Source: Dryomyza anilis (lineage: Eukaryota; Arthropoda; Insecta; Diptera; Dryomyzidae). From it: a stretch of DNA of 64,000 nt. The notes under the pieces were generated by a model. The model did no database searches, was not told where the DNA came from, and worked only from the letters and a program-made list of their open reading frames with translations. Positions 47,801 to 58,860 of the stretch are shown here, piece after piece. The position numbers and the translations under genes are program-made. The first letter of the stretch is position 1. Every line of letters begins with the position of its first letter. The stretch is taken from assembly GCA_951804985.1 (NCBI GenBank), contig OX638131.1, positions 40,428,044-40,492,043 of the forward strand. Reading direction: 5' to 3'.

Positions 47801-50690
47801 TATTATTTTCGAAAGACTGCTATTTAAGGAAACTCTAATTGAAATAATATCCCCAGCATATGCATGATATTTCCTCAGATTTAGCGAGAGACTATTGCTT
47901 AAATAAAATTACCATTCTTGATTTTAAATTTTAATCACATTCAGGAGGCAGTAAGTACATTGATTTCAAACGGCTACTAGACGCTGTGTGAAAAGGGCGA
48001 ATTCAGTTATTAAATTTGAAACTTTTATTTTGACAGATGTGAAGTTAATGATCGCCAACAGGGTTGCTGGCTGCACTGCTCATTGCAGATCGTGAGCAAA
48101 TGCAATGCTATTCGTTGAACGATTCTTCGTTTGGTTACTGCTCCTTTTTATAGTTGTTTTGTCTCGCTTTTCTGCAAATAGACTTTCATTAAAATGGCAT
48201 GTTTATGGTTCCTGTAAGGCAAACCCGCGCCAAAAGGCCTAATACACGACGCGCCCGAGCATATTTGCTGCATGCTATTTAATATTTTAAAATTTTACTT
48301 AAAGCAGCTGAACTAAAAGAAAAGAAAACAATTCATTTCAAATGATTTTTCGATTTTTTATGAGGATACTTCAGAGAAAATTTTCACATCAAGTTTTATA
48401 AGTATTACATGCACAGTATAAAGGCATAATAGTGCCCAATCAAAGGCAACATATCATAAATCGAAGCAATTTCTAAAATTACATTCATTTGAAATATCAA
48501 ATAAATTTGAGCACTTCGATTAGATGGTTATTATACAATTTGATTTGGTTCTTGCTATACCAAGGAATCGAATTTTATATTTGAGGCAGCAATCGAATAA
48601 TTTATTTCACAAAATTTTGTATTGTTATTTGAACAATATGTTAAATTTATATGCGGTTTAGAGTATAGGATTTCGGGTATGAAAAAAAAGCGACACTTAA
48701 GACGGAAATTGAGTTTCCTGCAAAATATGCAATACAATCTAATGTGAAAATTGTCCCTGAACATGTTATAAGGTTGTATAGAAATAGATTTTCTACTGTT
48801 TTAAAATTTGCTGTGGTAGATCTAATATATATCTTTCGAATGCAGACACATAAACCTTCGACTATTGGAAACCCCTCGCCTAACAAATTTAAGTTCCATC
48901 TAGACATATCTTAAAATATGTTGGTATTTGCTAAAACTTCTTTCCGTATAATCTACGCTTTTTATGATATTTCTCAAACTCAACTTTTAGTTTTCGCCAT
49001 GCCTATTGAACATTTGTTTTTTTTTTGTTTATATTTTTATGTTTAAAAAAAGTAAAACTTTGCTCATAATCGTTATTTCAATGAGCACTTGTCTTTTGCA
49101 GAAATCTTGTTGAAAAAACTTTAAAAAGCAGACAAAATAACGCTACTGTTGGGCGCTACGACGCCGGGTAGTTACTTTTTATGACTCAAGTTTAAACAAA
49201 ACACAAACTTTTGTCAATATAATAAAAGAAATGCTTTTGAAAGTTAAAATACATTACTGATTTTGGTACAAAAGTTAAAATGCTTAATATGTTTTAAGTT
49301 TTCCAAATATTATTTGCTCATTAAAATCATGATTTCTGCAGTATCTCCCTCCTTTGGTACCCTTTATCAATATTACATAATTACAATGCGCTTAAAAACT
49401 TAAACTCTCAACTGCAATTTAACTCTTGATTACTTCAAAGACTTAGAAATCGGTTATTGACTCTAGGTAAAACCATCTTCGCCTCGTACTTTCCGCACAT
49501 CAAAACACTGCTTGCTCACCGTGTAAAGTTGCTTTTGTACTGAGCAGCAATTAATGTCCGTCAAACATTACCTTCCATTTGTGTATTATTTGTCGAATGA
49601 AATTGAAACCTACCCCCTTCTTCAGTTTGATTCATGTTTGTTATTTGGCCCTGAGACAATTATTAAATTTTCATTACAACCCCTAATCAGCTTTCTAAGC
49701 GCGTTGATTGTGCAAATAATGAAAATATCCGTAATATAATGTAATCTTACCCTTAATTCAGTTACTTCAGTTACTTACTTCGGGCAAATATTGATTCGGT
49801 ACCAGCCTGGCGCACGTTGACAGGGACGCGTTGTTGCTTTGTAAACCTCTTGTAAAACATCATCATGTTTTCGAAAAGGGGTTTTAACCCCATAGAGGAG
49901 GAAGAGCGCATAAAGATGTCATATTTGGCATGTTAATATGTTTCCGACATTCATAAAGAGTTTAATGAAACACAGTTGTTTTATGTTACAAAACTAAATT
50001 CTACGAAACAAATTCTGAAAAATTATACAGATTTATATACATAATTTCAGTCACATTTTCAAATTAAACTTAGTTTAAACTAGATGGAATTTAGTCCATA
50101 GTCAACATATCTCATATATTAAAACGTCATTACAACTGATTACTAATTGTCTAGCTGTTTGTAAAAGTTAAAGACTTTTCTCTGTTTGGATTGGGATCTA
50201 CAGCTGTTTTAAAAATTGGAAAAGTTTAAACTTATTTTACTCGACCTATGAACTAACTCGACCCTAAAATTGTAAAATTATATATGTAATGATAGACAAT
50301 TTAAAGATAACATTAAAATTAAAATAGATTTTTTTTACCAATTTTCTATAGAATAAAATGTCAATTTTTCATAAATCTCTATGTCTATGATTAAACGCCC
50401 AATAATTTACAATAAACTACTAAAACTTTGTTTGAGTTACATTAATCCTAGTACTATATTCATCGAAAATCATTAAGGGCAGCTCATACATAATTTTTAT
50501 ACAACAGAAGTGTGCTGATTTTATTTGTAACTGATTTAAGAAAATTGTATTCGAAATTTCAAATCACTTTTTATGATAAAAAAAAAAACAAAAATTCATA
50601 ATTTTCCAGAATACTAAAATTTCATCTTATTTTGAAATTTTGTATACTATGTAGAAATTTATTTTAGTACCTATCTATTTGAGATCTAAT
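47801..50690. other. Mainly unique AT-rich stretch, no gene seen
   Basis: GC rises modestly at 48000-48270 (GGCTGCACTGCTCATTGCAG, AACCCGCGCCAAAAGGCC) and at 49480-49560. No frame has a domain. Possible conserved non-coding DNA. Confidence 0.35.
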
Positions 50691-51413
50691 GGGAATATTC
50701 CATTTTAAATCAACGAAGGGATTTCCCCTATCCCCTCAGAAATTATTCAAATTTGGTACAAATGCTGTACCTTATTAAACTAAGGCAATTTATAAATTTT
50801 GAGCCTCTAGCTAATATGGTTCCCGAAATATGACGGTATCATTTAAAAGATATGGTCTTTAACATGGCATATTTATGTATCCAAATGTTAAATGTCATTA
50901 TCACATGATCTAAATTTGGGAATAAAATTAACATTGAAAACTTTGATTTGAATTTTTATTTTTAACTCTGAAACCTATACGAATACACCTAAGAAATTTA
51001 ACACAAATTTTAAGAAGAAAATCAATATTAACATATATTTTTTTGAAATTATTAAAAAAATGGGTTTTTGAGAAAAATCATTCCAAAATGTAAATCATGT
51101 GATAGTGACATTTAAACCTTTGGATACAATAATAAAATTATATGCCAAATTATAGACCATCTTTATACCTTTTAAATGATACCTCAATTGACATTTCTCG
51201 ATAAATGCAATTAAGTTAACCCACCTTTGTGGGTTTTTACATATTTTTTCACTTTTTAAGCCGCCGTATTTCGGGAACCATGGAAGGTAGAGGTTTAAAA
51301 TTTTGCATATTTCTTAGTTTAACATAGATAACACTCATCATAAATTTTCTAAATTTCAAAGAGGACGATGTTTAAATTTATTATTTTTTCGTTGATTTAA
51401 AATGGAATAACCC
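50691..51413. mobile_element. Inverted-repeat element with GGG...CCC ends
   Basis: 723 bases. The ends share ATTCCATTTTAAATCAACG and its reverse complement exactly, and weaker inverted similarity extends inward (ATGGTTCCCGAAATA against TATTTCGGGAACCAT at 50817 and 51267). A further inverted pair surrounds the centre (TGTCATTATCACATGAT near 50894 and ATCATGTGATAGTGACA near 51095). No coding capacity and no clear target duplication. Confidence 0.62.
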
Positions 51414-51580
51414 AATGATAACAATGAAAATGAGCCATGATCAGACAAGTATTTTCTTCAGGACAATGTTTTTAAACAAGTCCACTTTATTAGGTAGTTC
51501 GAAAAAAAAAACTGACCATTAGAAGGAGCAGTTCGTTTCGAAAGTAGAAAAATTGAAATTTCCTGGTTTAAATCAATTAT

Positions 51581-51661
51581 CCCTAGTAGAAATTGACTAA
51601 AGCCATGATCAGAAAATAACTATGATCATGCTTACCGTAATAGGGAAAATTATTACTAGGG
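51581..51661. mobile_element. 81-base miniature of the CCCTAGTAG family
   Basis: Only 81 bases between CCCTAGTAGAAATT and AATTATTACTAGGG, flanked by AT on both sides. The interior keeps ATGATCA motifs. A near-minimal end-to-end derivative of the 429-base element. Confidence 0.65.
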
Positions 51662-51791
51662 ATAGGTACAAACAGTGACCTGTCGCTTTGGAAAATTTGT
51701 TTTATATCAGGCGAAAAATATATCGATATTTCTATTCGGTGACAATTTTGTATACCCTATACTAAGAGTGAATAGGTATATTCAATTTTTC

Positions 51792-52301
51792 CAGGGAACT
51801 CAAAGAAACGGACTCGAAAACGGAACAGGAATCGGAACCGTTTCGATATTGGAAACCGGAATTAAAACCGTTCTAACAAAAATCATTTTTTTGGTTGGAA
51901 CCGAAATTTGGCCGGAACTCCTATATACAAAAATGTTTGAACCAGAACCGGAAGCGATATGCCAAAGGGCTTTATAATAATAAATAATAATAGTTTGGCA
52001 CTACAATCCAATAAGAACTTAGGCCGAGCTCTCTCACCATTTTGAGCTGTGCGTGTTATATTTGTACTCAAAGTGGTGGGACCTACAGTTTATTGCCGAA
52101 TCCGAACGGCGGGTGAGAGCTTTTCATAGGCAATGTTTTTACGTTTGGAGGTTTGCCATTTACCGCCAAGAGTTAGCGCGGTATAGAAAAATGTTTCTAT
52201 GAAAAGATGTTGTTAGCCCCAGTCCAGGCTTGAACCGGGGACCTTACGGCTCGCAGTCCAACGCTCTAACCACTGAGCTACCGCGGCTGCTTTAGTCCGT
52301 G
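51792..52301. mobile_element. hAT-type MITE of the GGAACCG-rich family, split by a SINE
   Basis: Starts CAGGGAACTCAAAG; the other end, AGTCCGTG, lies beyond the inserted SINE. The flanks AATTTTTC (51784-51791) and GTTTTTTC (52302-52309) agree at 6 of 8 bases, an aged 8-base duplication. Without the SINE it is about 190 bases. Confidence 0.75.
51975..52288 (-). mobile_element. tRNA-derived SINE, family A, inserted in a hAT MITE
   Basis: Reverse-strand copy with tRNA-like head at 52200-52288 and ATT-type tail at 51975-52000. A short duplication GCTTTA flanks it (51969-51974, 52289-52294). Deleting the SINE and one GCTTTA restores the end of the surrounding hAT MITE, so the insertion site is well defined. 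Confidence 0.85.
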
Positions 52302-52865
52302 GTTTTTTCATACTTTTTTAACACCCACAAGGAGGTGTGTGTAGTATGAAAAGTATATTTATGCTTGATCAGCTTGACTTCTTAAGTCGATTTAGTCTGT
52401 TTGTTGAAATCACTATCACAGAAAAACTAGAAGATTTAAAATAATGAAACTCTGACCCGAATGTTTAATTACCTTATATAATACTTGTATCTGCAGATGA
52501 ATTTTACTTTATATCGGTGGAATATAACTTTTTTTATAATAAGAAGTTGAATTCAAAGTGAAATATAGTTTTTTTTTCGCAAAGTACAACATAGAAATTT
52601 TGATCTGCTTCGTTTGATATTTTTGTTGAGAAATTGGTTACTCTGAAATTTTTCGAGGAACCAACCGCAAAATCACTTCAAATATGAAATATGTAGACAA
52701 CTGTATTTATTTTTACTAAGTTTTGTATTTATCTCCTATATATACAAAAGAACAAGTCCTGAATGACTGACTGACTGATCAATCAACACTGACTGATCAA
52801 TCAAGTCGCACACTTAGATTTTTATACCCTAAGGTTTTTATATTTGATATACCTAATCAGATATA

Positions 52866-53170
52866 CCCGCGGTAGCTCAGTGGTTAGTGCGTTGGACTGC
52901 GAGCCGAAAGGGCCCTGGTTCAAGCCTGGACTGGGGCTAACAACATCTTTTCATAGAAACATTTTTCTATACCGCGCTACCTCTCGGCAGTAAATGGCAA
53001 ACCTACGAGAGTAAAACATTGCCTATGAAAAGTTCTCACCCGCCGTTCGGATTCGGCAATAAACTGTAGGTCCCACCACTTTGAGTACAAATATAACACG
53101 CACACCTCAAAATGGTGAGAGAGCTCGGCCTAAATTCTTATACAATTGTAGCGCCAAACTATTATTATTA
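52866..53170 (+). mobile_element. tRNA-derived SINE, family A
   Basis: Head GCGGTAGCTCAGTGG plus box B GGTTCAAGCC, the same body as the other family A copies and an ATT tail ending about 53170. No clear target duplication beyond a few TA-rich bases. It lies only 580 bases from the oppositely oriented SINE at 51975-52288, so the two could form a long hairpin in a read-through RNA. Confidence 0.83.
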
Positions 53171-54359
53171 TATAATAAGAGCAGAGTTGTGAAAATTAAA
53201 ATAAAGTATCATATTAAAAATAGTAATAGTCACGTAGAATTTGAGCGGGAGTGTACAATGGGACGTCGCACTATGTTCAATGTGGGTCGGAAAAATATCG
53301 ACGTAGGCATGAACTAAAAAGGTGGCCTGAAAGTATCCACATTTTAAAAATTATATAGTTTTTCAATTACAAAAACTTAGCACAGGCGAAAAACTTAGGT
53401 CCAGCTTGTTTATAACATATTTTTTTTACGAAAAATGCAAATTTTTATTTGAAATTTATTTATTTTTAATGCTTTCTGTCCATAGTCAAAAAAATATGTA
53501 TTCGCTGAAAAAAGATTGCTATGTTTTCTTATAAAAAACGTATAACAAATATAATATATTTCATTGATAATGAAGATATTGCAATATTGAGAAAACGAAT
53601 TTCTGGTACATTGTATTGTAAAATAAAATAATTATAAATGTAATAAAAAAGAAAACAACGTAGTAGAATAATCAAAAGTATAAAACAAATTTTGAAATGT
53701 AGTAAGTTTTACTACATTAGTGCAATAAACTGTAAAATACGCAATATTTAAATATTAAAAAAATAATCTTTACCCCTTGCATCACTTTATTGCCCCTTAA
53801 TACTTATTACATCTTCAATCAAATAGTTATGTTTTAAAGATCGAAGTCTTTAAGGATTATCCCAATGTTTAATATTGTTTTGTGAGAATTAGTTTTATTT
53901 TTGTTTCAAATACTTCTAATCATTGTTTATATTGACGTTAAGAGTTCTAAGGGCACACAATAAAATGGTATTAGCTCTAAAATGGTTAACAGCAAATTAA
54001 ATCAATGAAATCAATGAAATATATACCCAAAATTCGATAAAATTTTATGACGTTTGTCTTGAATGCATTAAAGAAAAATAGAAAAAAAATACTTTTAAAT
54101 GCAGCATACGAAAGAACAAAAACAAACAGAATTTCGGTGATAACCAAAACCACTAAAATGTGAATAAAACTAAAGCCCCTCCGCCTTTGAGGTTTAGGGC
54201 TAATAAACACATTGTAACACTTTTCCCGGCTACTGCACGCGGCAATGTTGCCCAATGGCTTTTTGGAATTTTTGTTGTTTCTTATATTTTGTAAAATTTT
54301 CTCATAATTTGTGTTTTGTAAATATGAAGGGAAAAAAATTAATGTTTTTAACACCAACT
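53171..54359. other. AT-rich stretch, nothing recognisable
   Basis: Poly(A)/poly(T)-rich DNA between SINE and microsatellite island. The frame at 53986-54357 (-) is Phe/Ile-rich low complexity. Confidence 0.4.
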
Positions 54360-55300
54360 AACACACACACACACAGACAGACAGACGTACAAACAACAAC
54401 AAACAACTTCAAACAAATGATCACAAAAGAAAACACATCTACAACAACAACAACAAGAAAAATAAGAAGAACAAGAAGACGCACAAATTCACTTAAATGA
54501 TGTTCGAGTTCCTTTGAGTTGCTGCGCCACAAAAGAAGAAGAAGAGGAAGAGACGATGAAGCATCCAGCAGGCGCAGCAACATCCAGCAGCAATTGCTGC
54601 AGACGCCGAATAAAAGAAACGTTGAACCGCAACAAATGCTGCCACCATTTGCAGCAGGCAGTGCAACAAATGCCGCCGCCGCCGACAACAACAATTAGAG
54701 GTGTAAAAAGTAATTCAAACGGAAGAGCAAAGAGTGCATTCAATTACCGCATCGCATCGCATTGAAGACGGACGGACGGTCGCACAAACACACACACAAA
54801 CACAGAGACACCCACGGCGTCTGGCCGGCCCTACGCTCTGCTCTAAACGCATTTCCAAAACGTCTTTGCGTCTTTGATCTTTTTGCTTTATGACTGCGCA
54901 TTGCCGACAAAACGGCAGACAGCCAGCCAACGACACACATACGGCCTCCTCCAGCTCCGCCGCTGTTGCCACCATCACTGCCAACGTCACATATCACGTC
55001 ACAACGATGTCGACCAACAAGTTTCAGGCTCAAACATCAAAAAACCAGAAGTTTGTTGTGTTGTTTTGCGTTGCGTTGTGTTTTGCTGTGTGGTTACCAG
55101 CCAGGAACATCTGAGAATTCCTGGCACATGGTCGCCATTAACAACCCAAGGAAAGGAAAGAAAAGAAAAGGAGACGAAAGAAAGGCAAAGAGACACAAAT
55201 AAATACAATAACAACAGCGACGCATCATAATATATATCATTCGCTCATCATTTTCGATATTCGAATGCAGCAGGTGCAGCCACACATCCATCAATGGTTG
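54360..55300. other. GC-elevated, microsatellite-rich unique island
   Basis: Contains (CA)n at 54361-54376 and 54786-54805, (CAA)n at 54440-54455, GAAGAAGAAGAGGAAGAG at 54536, CGGACGGACGG at 54770 and purine-rich GGAAAGGAAAGAAAAGAAAA at 55150. Many overlapping frames exist on both strands, none with a domain. The composition resembles the leader of the 30 kb gene, so it may be an untranslated exon or promoter of a neighbouring gene; strand undecided. Confidence 0.35.
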
Positions 55301-55492
55301 ATGTGCTAGTCATTGGGTGGATTGTGAGAAGAAATAAAAAAAAAAGTTTAGAAATCGCGAAAAATTAACGTCATGCAGCGGATCTTAAAAGAATTCACAT
55401 TAAAATTAGATTGAAACATCAAAGATTTCGAAAGTCTTCATGGCTCGTAAATATTGTAATTCATTATAAGGGAATTACAATATTACAATATA

Positions 55493-55802
55493 GCCGCGGT
55501 AGCTCAGTGGTTAGTGCGTTGGACTGCGAGCCGAAAGGTCCCCGGTTCAAGCCTGGACTGGGGCTAACAACATCTTTTCATAGAAACATTTTTCTATACC
55601 GCGCTACCTCTCGTCAGTAAATGGCAAACCTACGAGAGTAAAAACCATTGCCTATGAAAAGCTCTCACCCGCCGTTCGGATTCGGCAATAAACTGTAGGT
55701 CCCACCACTTTGAGTACAAATATAACACGCACAGCTCAAAATGGTGAGAGAGCTCGGCCGAAGTTCTGTACAGGACTGTAGCGCCAAACTATTATTATTA
55801 TT
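55493..55802 (+). mobile_element. tRNA-derived SINE, family A
   Basis: Full head, body and (ATT)n tail. ATTATAAGGGA occurs at 55463-55473 and 55803-55813, a likely 11-base target duplication, although 19 extra bases separate the left repeat from the usual 5' end. Those bases could be a 5' extension of this transcript or later change. Confidence 0.85.
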
Positions 55803-55944
55803 ATTATAAGGGATCTTAAACATATTACGGTGTCACCGTAAAATTTATATAAATAAAATGTATTTATTATAGTCCGAAAATAGTGTGAATTTAATTTGAT
55901 TCCAAAGGATCTGAGAATTTTAAAAATGTTCTTTCTAACTAGGG

Positions 55945-56055
55945 ATGTCCAAAATACATCGATGTTTTATAAACACTCAATATATTGTTTCGATACATCG
56001 ATATTTTCCGATGCAATATAAGCCTCAGAGTCTATTCGATACATCGATGTATTTT
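55945..56055. repeat. Cluster of ATACATCGATGT motifs
   Basis: ATACATCGATGTTTT, GATACATCGATATTTTCC and GATACATCGATGTATT occur within about 110 bases. The motif resembles the subterminal repeats of the 11.2-12.1 kb element, so this may be a terminus of a related transposon. Confidence 0.4.
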
Positions 56056-56442
56056 TTTTTTAATATAGTGAGTGAATGTTAAATTTATATTTGCTATTCA
56101 AAACTAGCTAAATTTAATTAAATTTGATTATTTATGGAATTCTATTTGAAATTAAACACTTTCGTGTTTTTCTCAAAATGACATAACATGGACTTAAACA
56201 TTTTTGAGTCCCAACGCCGTAATTATTTTGTATAATAAGAACATGTTTCAAGTCAAACATTTATTTATTTTAAAATATTTTTGTTATTTGACCTAAAAAT
56301 GTTATTGATTTCTGACATATTATCTGTAGTAAGGAACATGGAGTATATGCTTCCGAATTAATTCAAAAACTACATTAATATTTTACCAAGTTTATGAATT
56401 TAATGACACTTGGTCGTTAATGAACAGAGAAAGGATTGGACC

Positions 56443-56625
56443 TTTTTTTTTGGAATATCTACTAAGATCCACAGCACTCAGACAGACTATATCCATTGTA
56501 CTGTGAAATCTATTCCCTACGATTTTGTGGTTAATATCACCACGAGCGCCCATGCCCAAGCCGGGATTCGAACCAAAGACCTTCAGAATGCAAGTCGAGC
56601 GCGCTACCTCTGGACTGCTGAGGCC
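56443..56625 (-). mobile_element. tRNA-derived SINE, family B, with target duplication
   Basis: A 183-base reverse-strand copy with a tRNA-like head containing box B GGTTCGAATCC, and an oligo(A) tail (seen as T9 at 56443-56451). GGATTGGACC occurs at both sides (56433-56442 and 56626-56635), a perfect 10-base duplication. Unrelated in body sequence to SINE family A and lacks its ATT tail. Confidence 0.85.
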
Positions 56626-57137
56626 GGATTGGACCCTTAATTAAGAAAACTTTAATATGTCGTTTGAAATATAAAACAACTCGAATATCTCTAAAACTTT
56701 TATATAAGTATATTATTTTGAATATTAATTTCGAATTGTTTGACGTTTCATTCAGTACACAGTTGAATTTGAATTGAATTTTGAATTTTATTATCCATTA
56801 TTCAATTTGATTACGGTATTTAGAGTAATTCTAAATCGCTTATCTCGAATCTGCAACCCATTTGCGACACCTTGCAATGTACAGTCCATTTTGCATTATA
56901 AGAGATTTTAAAAAGTTAATTTGAAATTATACGACTTTGGTAAAATTTTAGAAGAAAAATGTTTATTTTTTATATGGAATCATTAAACATCATAGAGTTC
57001 GTCAAATGTATTCGTTAATGTGAAATCCCATTTATACATATGAACATTTCCTGGGGTTCTGGACGGGACATTCGTACGCTTAAAACGCTTAAAATCTCGA
57101 AGGAAAATTAATGGAACTTGTTTTTTTGCATGTAGTA

Positions 57138-58350
57138 AAGGGTTTTTCAATAAGAGCGCTACAAATGTTTTGGTTTTGGATATCAATGAAATTCTTTATT
57201 CCTGTAAAAGTACGTTCGATGCCATTATGTATGGAACTCGATTTCTTTTGCATGGCCACCATGGGCACGCTTGCAGAAGTCCAGACGCTGAACCCAATTT
57301 TCGACGGTTTTCAAGCATAAATCGGCCGATACTGCTTTCTCGTTCGATATTCGTACGAAGTTCATCAATCGTCGCATAGACCATAGACTTGACGTAGCCC
57401 CACAGGAAATAGTCTAACGGCGTCAAATCGCACGACCGAGGCGGCCAATCGACTGGACCATTTCGTGAGATAACACGTTCTCCAAACTTGGTTTCCAATA
57501 AATTGATTGTGGCATTCGCTGTGTGGCTTGTGGCGCCGTCCTGTTGGAACCACATGTCCTCCAAGTCCATATCATCCAATTGGGGCGAAAAAAATATTCG
57601 GTTATCATTGAACGGTAGCGATTCCCATTCACAGTAACGTGCCGGTCTTGATCATCACGGAAGAATTACGGCCCAATGACGCCGCCGGTCCATTAACCGC
57701 ACCAAACCGTAATTTTTTCGGGATGCAATGATGACTCATGGAGTACGTGTGGATTGCTGTCTGACCAATAACGCATATTTTGTTTATTGACGAAGGCATT
57801 CAGCCAGAAATGAGCCTCATCGCTGAAGATGATTTTTCGATGAAAATCCGAATCATTTTTAAGTTGTTGCTTTTGATTGATTTTGTAAGGATGTAGACCA
57901 AGATCTTTTCGCAAAAATCGCCACAAGGACGACACAGAGATGCCCAACGCTTGAGAATGACGTGTGAGAGACACATTTGGGCTTTCTTCAACTGAAGTCT
58001 CAGCGGTAGCAATATTCTCGACACTACGGGCACTTCTTTGTATCACTGGCACGGGAACATTTTGTACTGTGTCTGTGGATTTGAATTTTTCAACTAGACG
58101 CTCAATTGTTGATCTGCTAGGACGATTAAGACGACCATAAATTGGTCGTAGCGCTCTTAACGTTGAGGCCACTGGCTCCGAATTTCGGTAGTAAATTTTA
58201 ATAATTTCGACTCATTGTTGGTTCGTATATCTTTCCATCATGAAATAGCAAACCTTACTGAAGAGAAATGTCAAAAGAGCGGCAAGAAATATGGCGTCGT
58301 TTGCTGTCCCTGTCGCTCTACTTTTGTAGCGTCCCATTTGAAAAACCCTG
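57138..58350 (-). mobile_element. Tc1/mariner element, DD41D (rosa-type), internally deleted copy
   Basis: The element is flanked by TA duplications (57136-57137 and 58351-58352). Its ends are related inverted repeats: left AAGGGTTTTTCAA, right (reverse complement) CAGGGTTTTTCAA, both followed by a shared CGCTACAAA block. The transposase lies on the minus strand, so its 5' side is near 58350. The right terminal 170 bases are the parent sequence of the two MITEs at 27.0 and 34.0 kb. At 1213 bases it is slightly short for an intact family member, which fits the missing N-terminal and internal transposase parts. The copy appears immobile by itself. Confidence 0.88.
57196..58172 (-). pseudogene. 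Broken transposase of the DD41D Tc1/mariner element
   Basis: Three overlapping frames make one disrupted transposase. 57693-58172 carries the second helix-turn-helix region (PSRSTIERLVEKF; GISVSSLWRFLRKDLGLHPY) and the first catalytic Asp in IIFSDEAHFW. After a frameshift and stop near 57.6-57.7 kb, 57196-57579 carries the second Asp in WFQQDGATSH and the third in DLTPLDYFLW. I count 41 residues between the second and third Asp, which defines DD41D. The first DNA-binding helix-turn-helix is absent at the N-terminus, and the stretch between HPYKI and DSDFHRK is shorter than usual, suggesting an internal deletion. In the intact family the enzyme cuts and pastes the element at TA sites in the nucleus. 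This copy cannot encode a working protein. Confidence 0.9.
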
Positions 58351-58860
58351 TATTTAAATGTAGTATTATTTACTTTATTATTAATATATGGTAAATCAAA
58401 AAATATAAATAAAATAGTGGCCGTTCCGTACGGGACAAAAACGGAAGTAAATATCGAGGTACATATGGATACCCCAAAAAATCAGCGAATTTTGCGTACA
58501 AATGCCACCCTGATAGAAGTTATAAATAATTCAATACAAGTCTACGCGGTCAAATTTGCCATATTTGTACTCCAAAATATCGACAATTAGTCATACTAGC
58601 CCATCATCCTTAAAAGTTTTTAATGAGTTTCACTTATATTACAAGATCAGAAAATTTCATCCAAATCGTAAGCAAACAATTTTTGAAGCGGATACGGTTG
58701 ACAACTGTTCATCCATATATAGGTCCTATTCATTAACTTTAACTAACATTAACCAAAGGCCGTCTCTGAATAAAGAAAAAGACGCCGATGTACAAGTTTC
58801 AAACCCTTGAACTGAGATATTTATATTTTATAGATCTTTAAGATCGGTGTAAATAAAAAG

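Larger units (their letters stand above)
51750..52600 (-). mobile_element. mini-me-like element, copy F, interrupted by a hAT MITE
   Basis: The left end TATACCCTATACTAAGAG (51751) and the following bases up to 51791 are the mini-me terminus. Homology resumes at 52309 with TAACACCCACAAGGAGG and the core, fading out near 52600. The gap is exactly the hAT MITE at 51792-52301 plus its target duplication. Confidence 0.7.

Noticed and set aside
52203..52288. tRNA gene
   Set aside because: Box A and box B are present, but the acceptor stem has no 3' partner and the same sequence heads every family A SINE copy.
54302..55294. Many overlapping frames of 70-130 codons on both strands
   Set aside because: Leu/Val/Cys or Thr/Gln runs encoded by (CA)n, (CAA)n and (CAG)n tracts; mutually overlapping and without domains.
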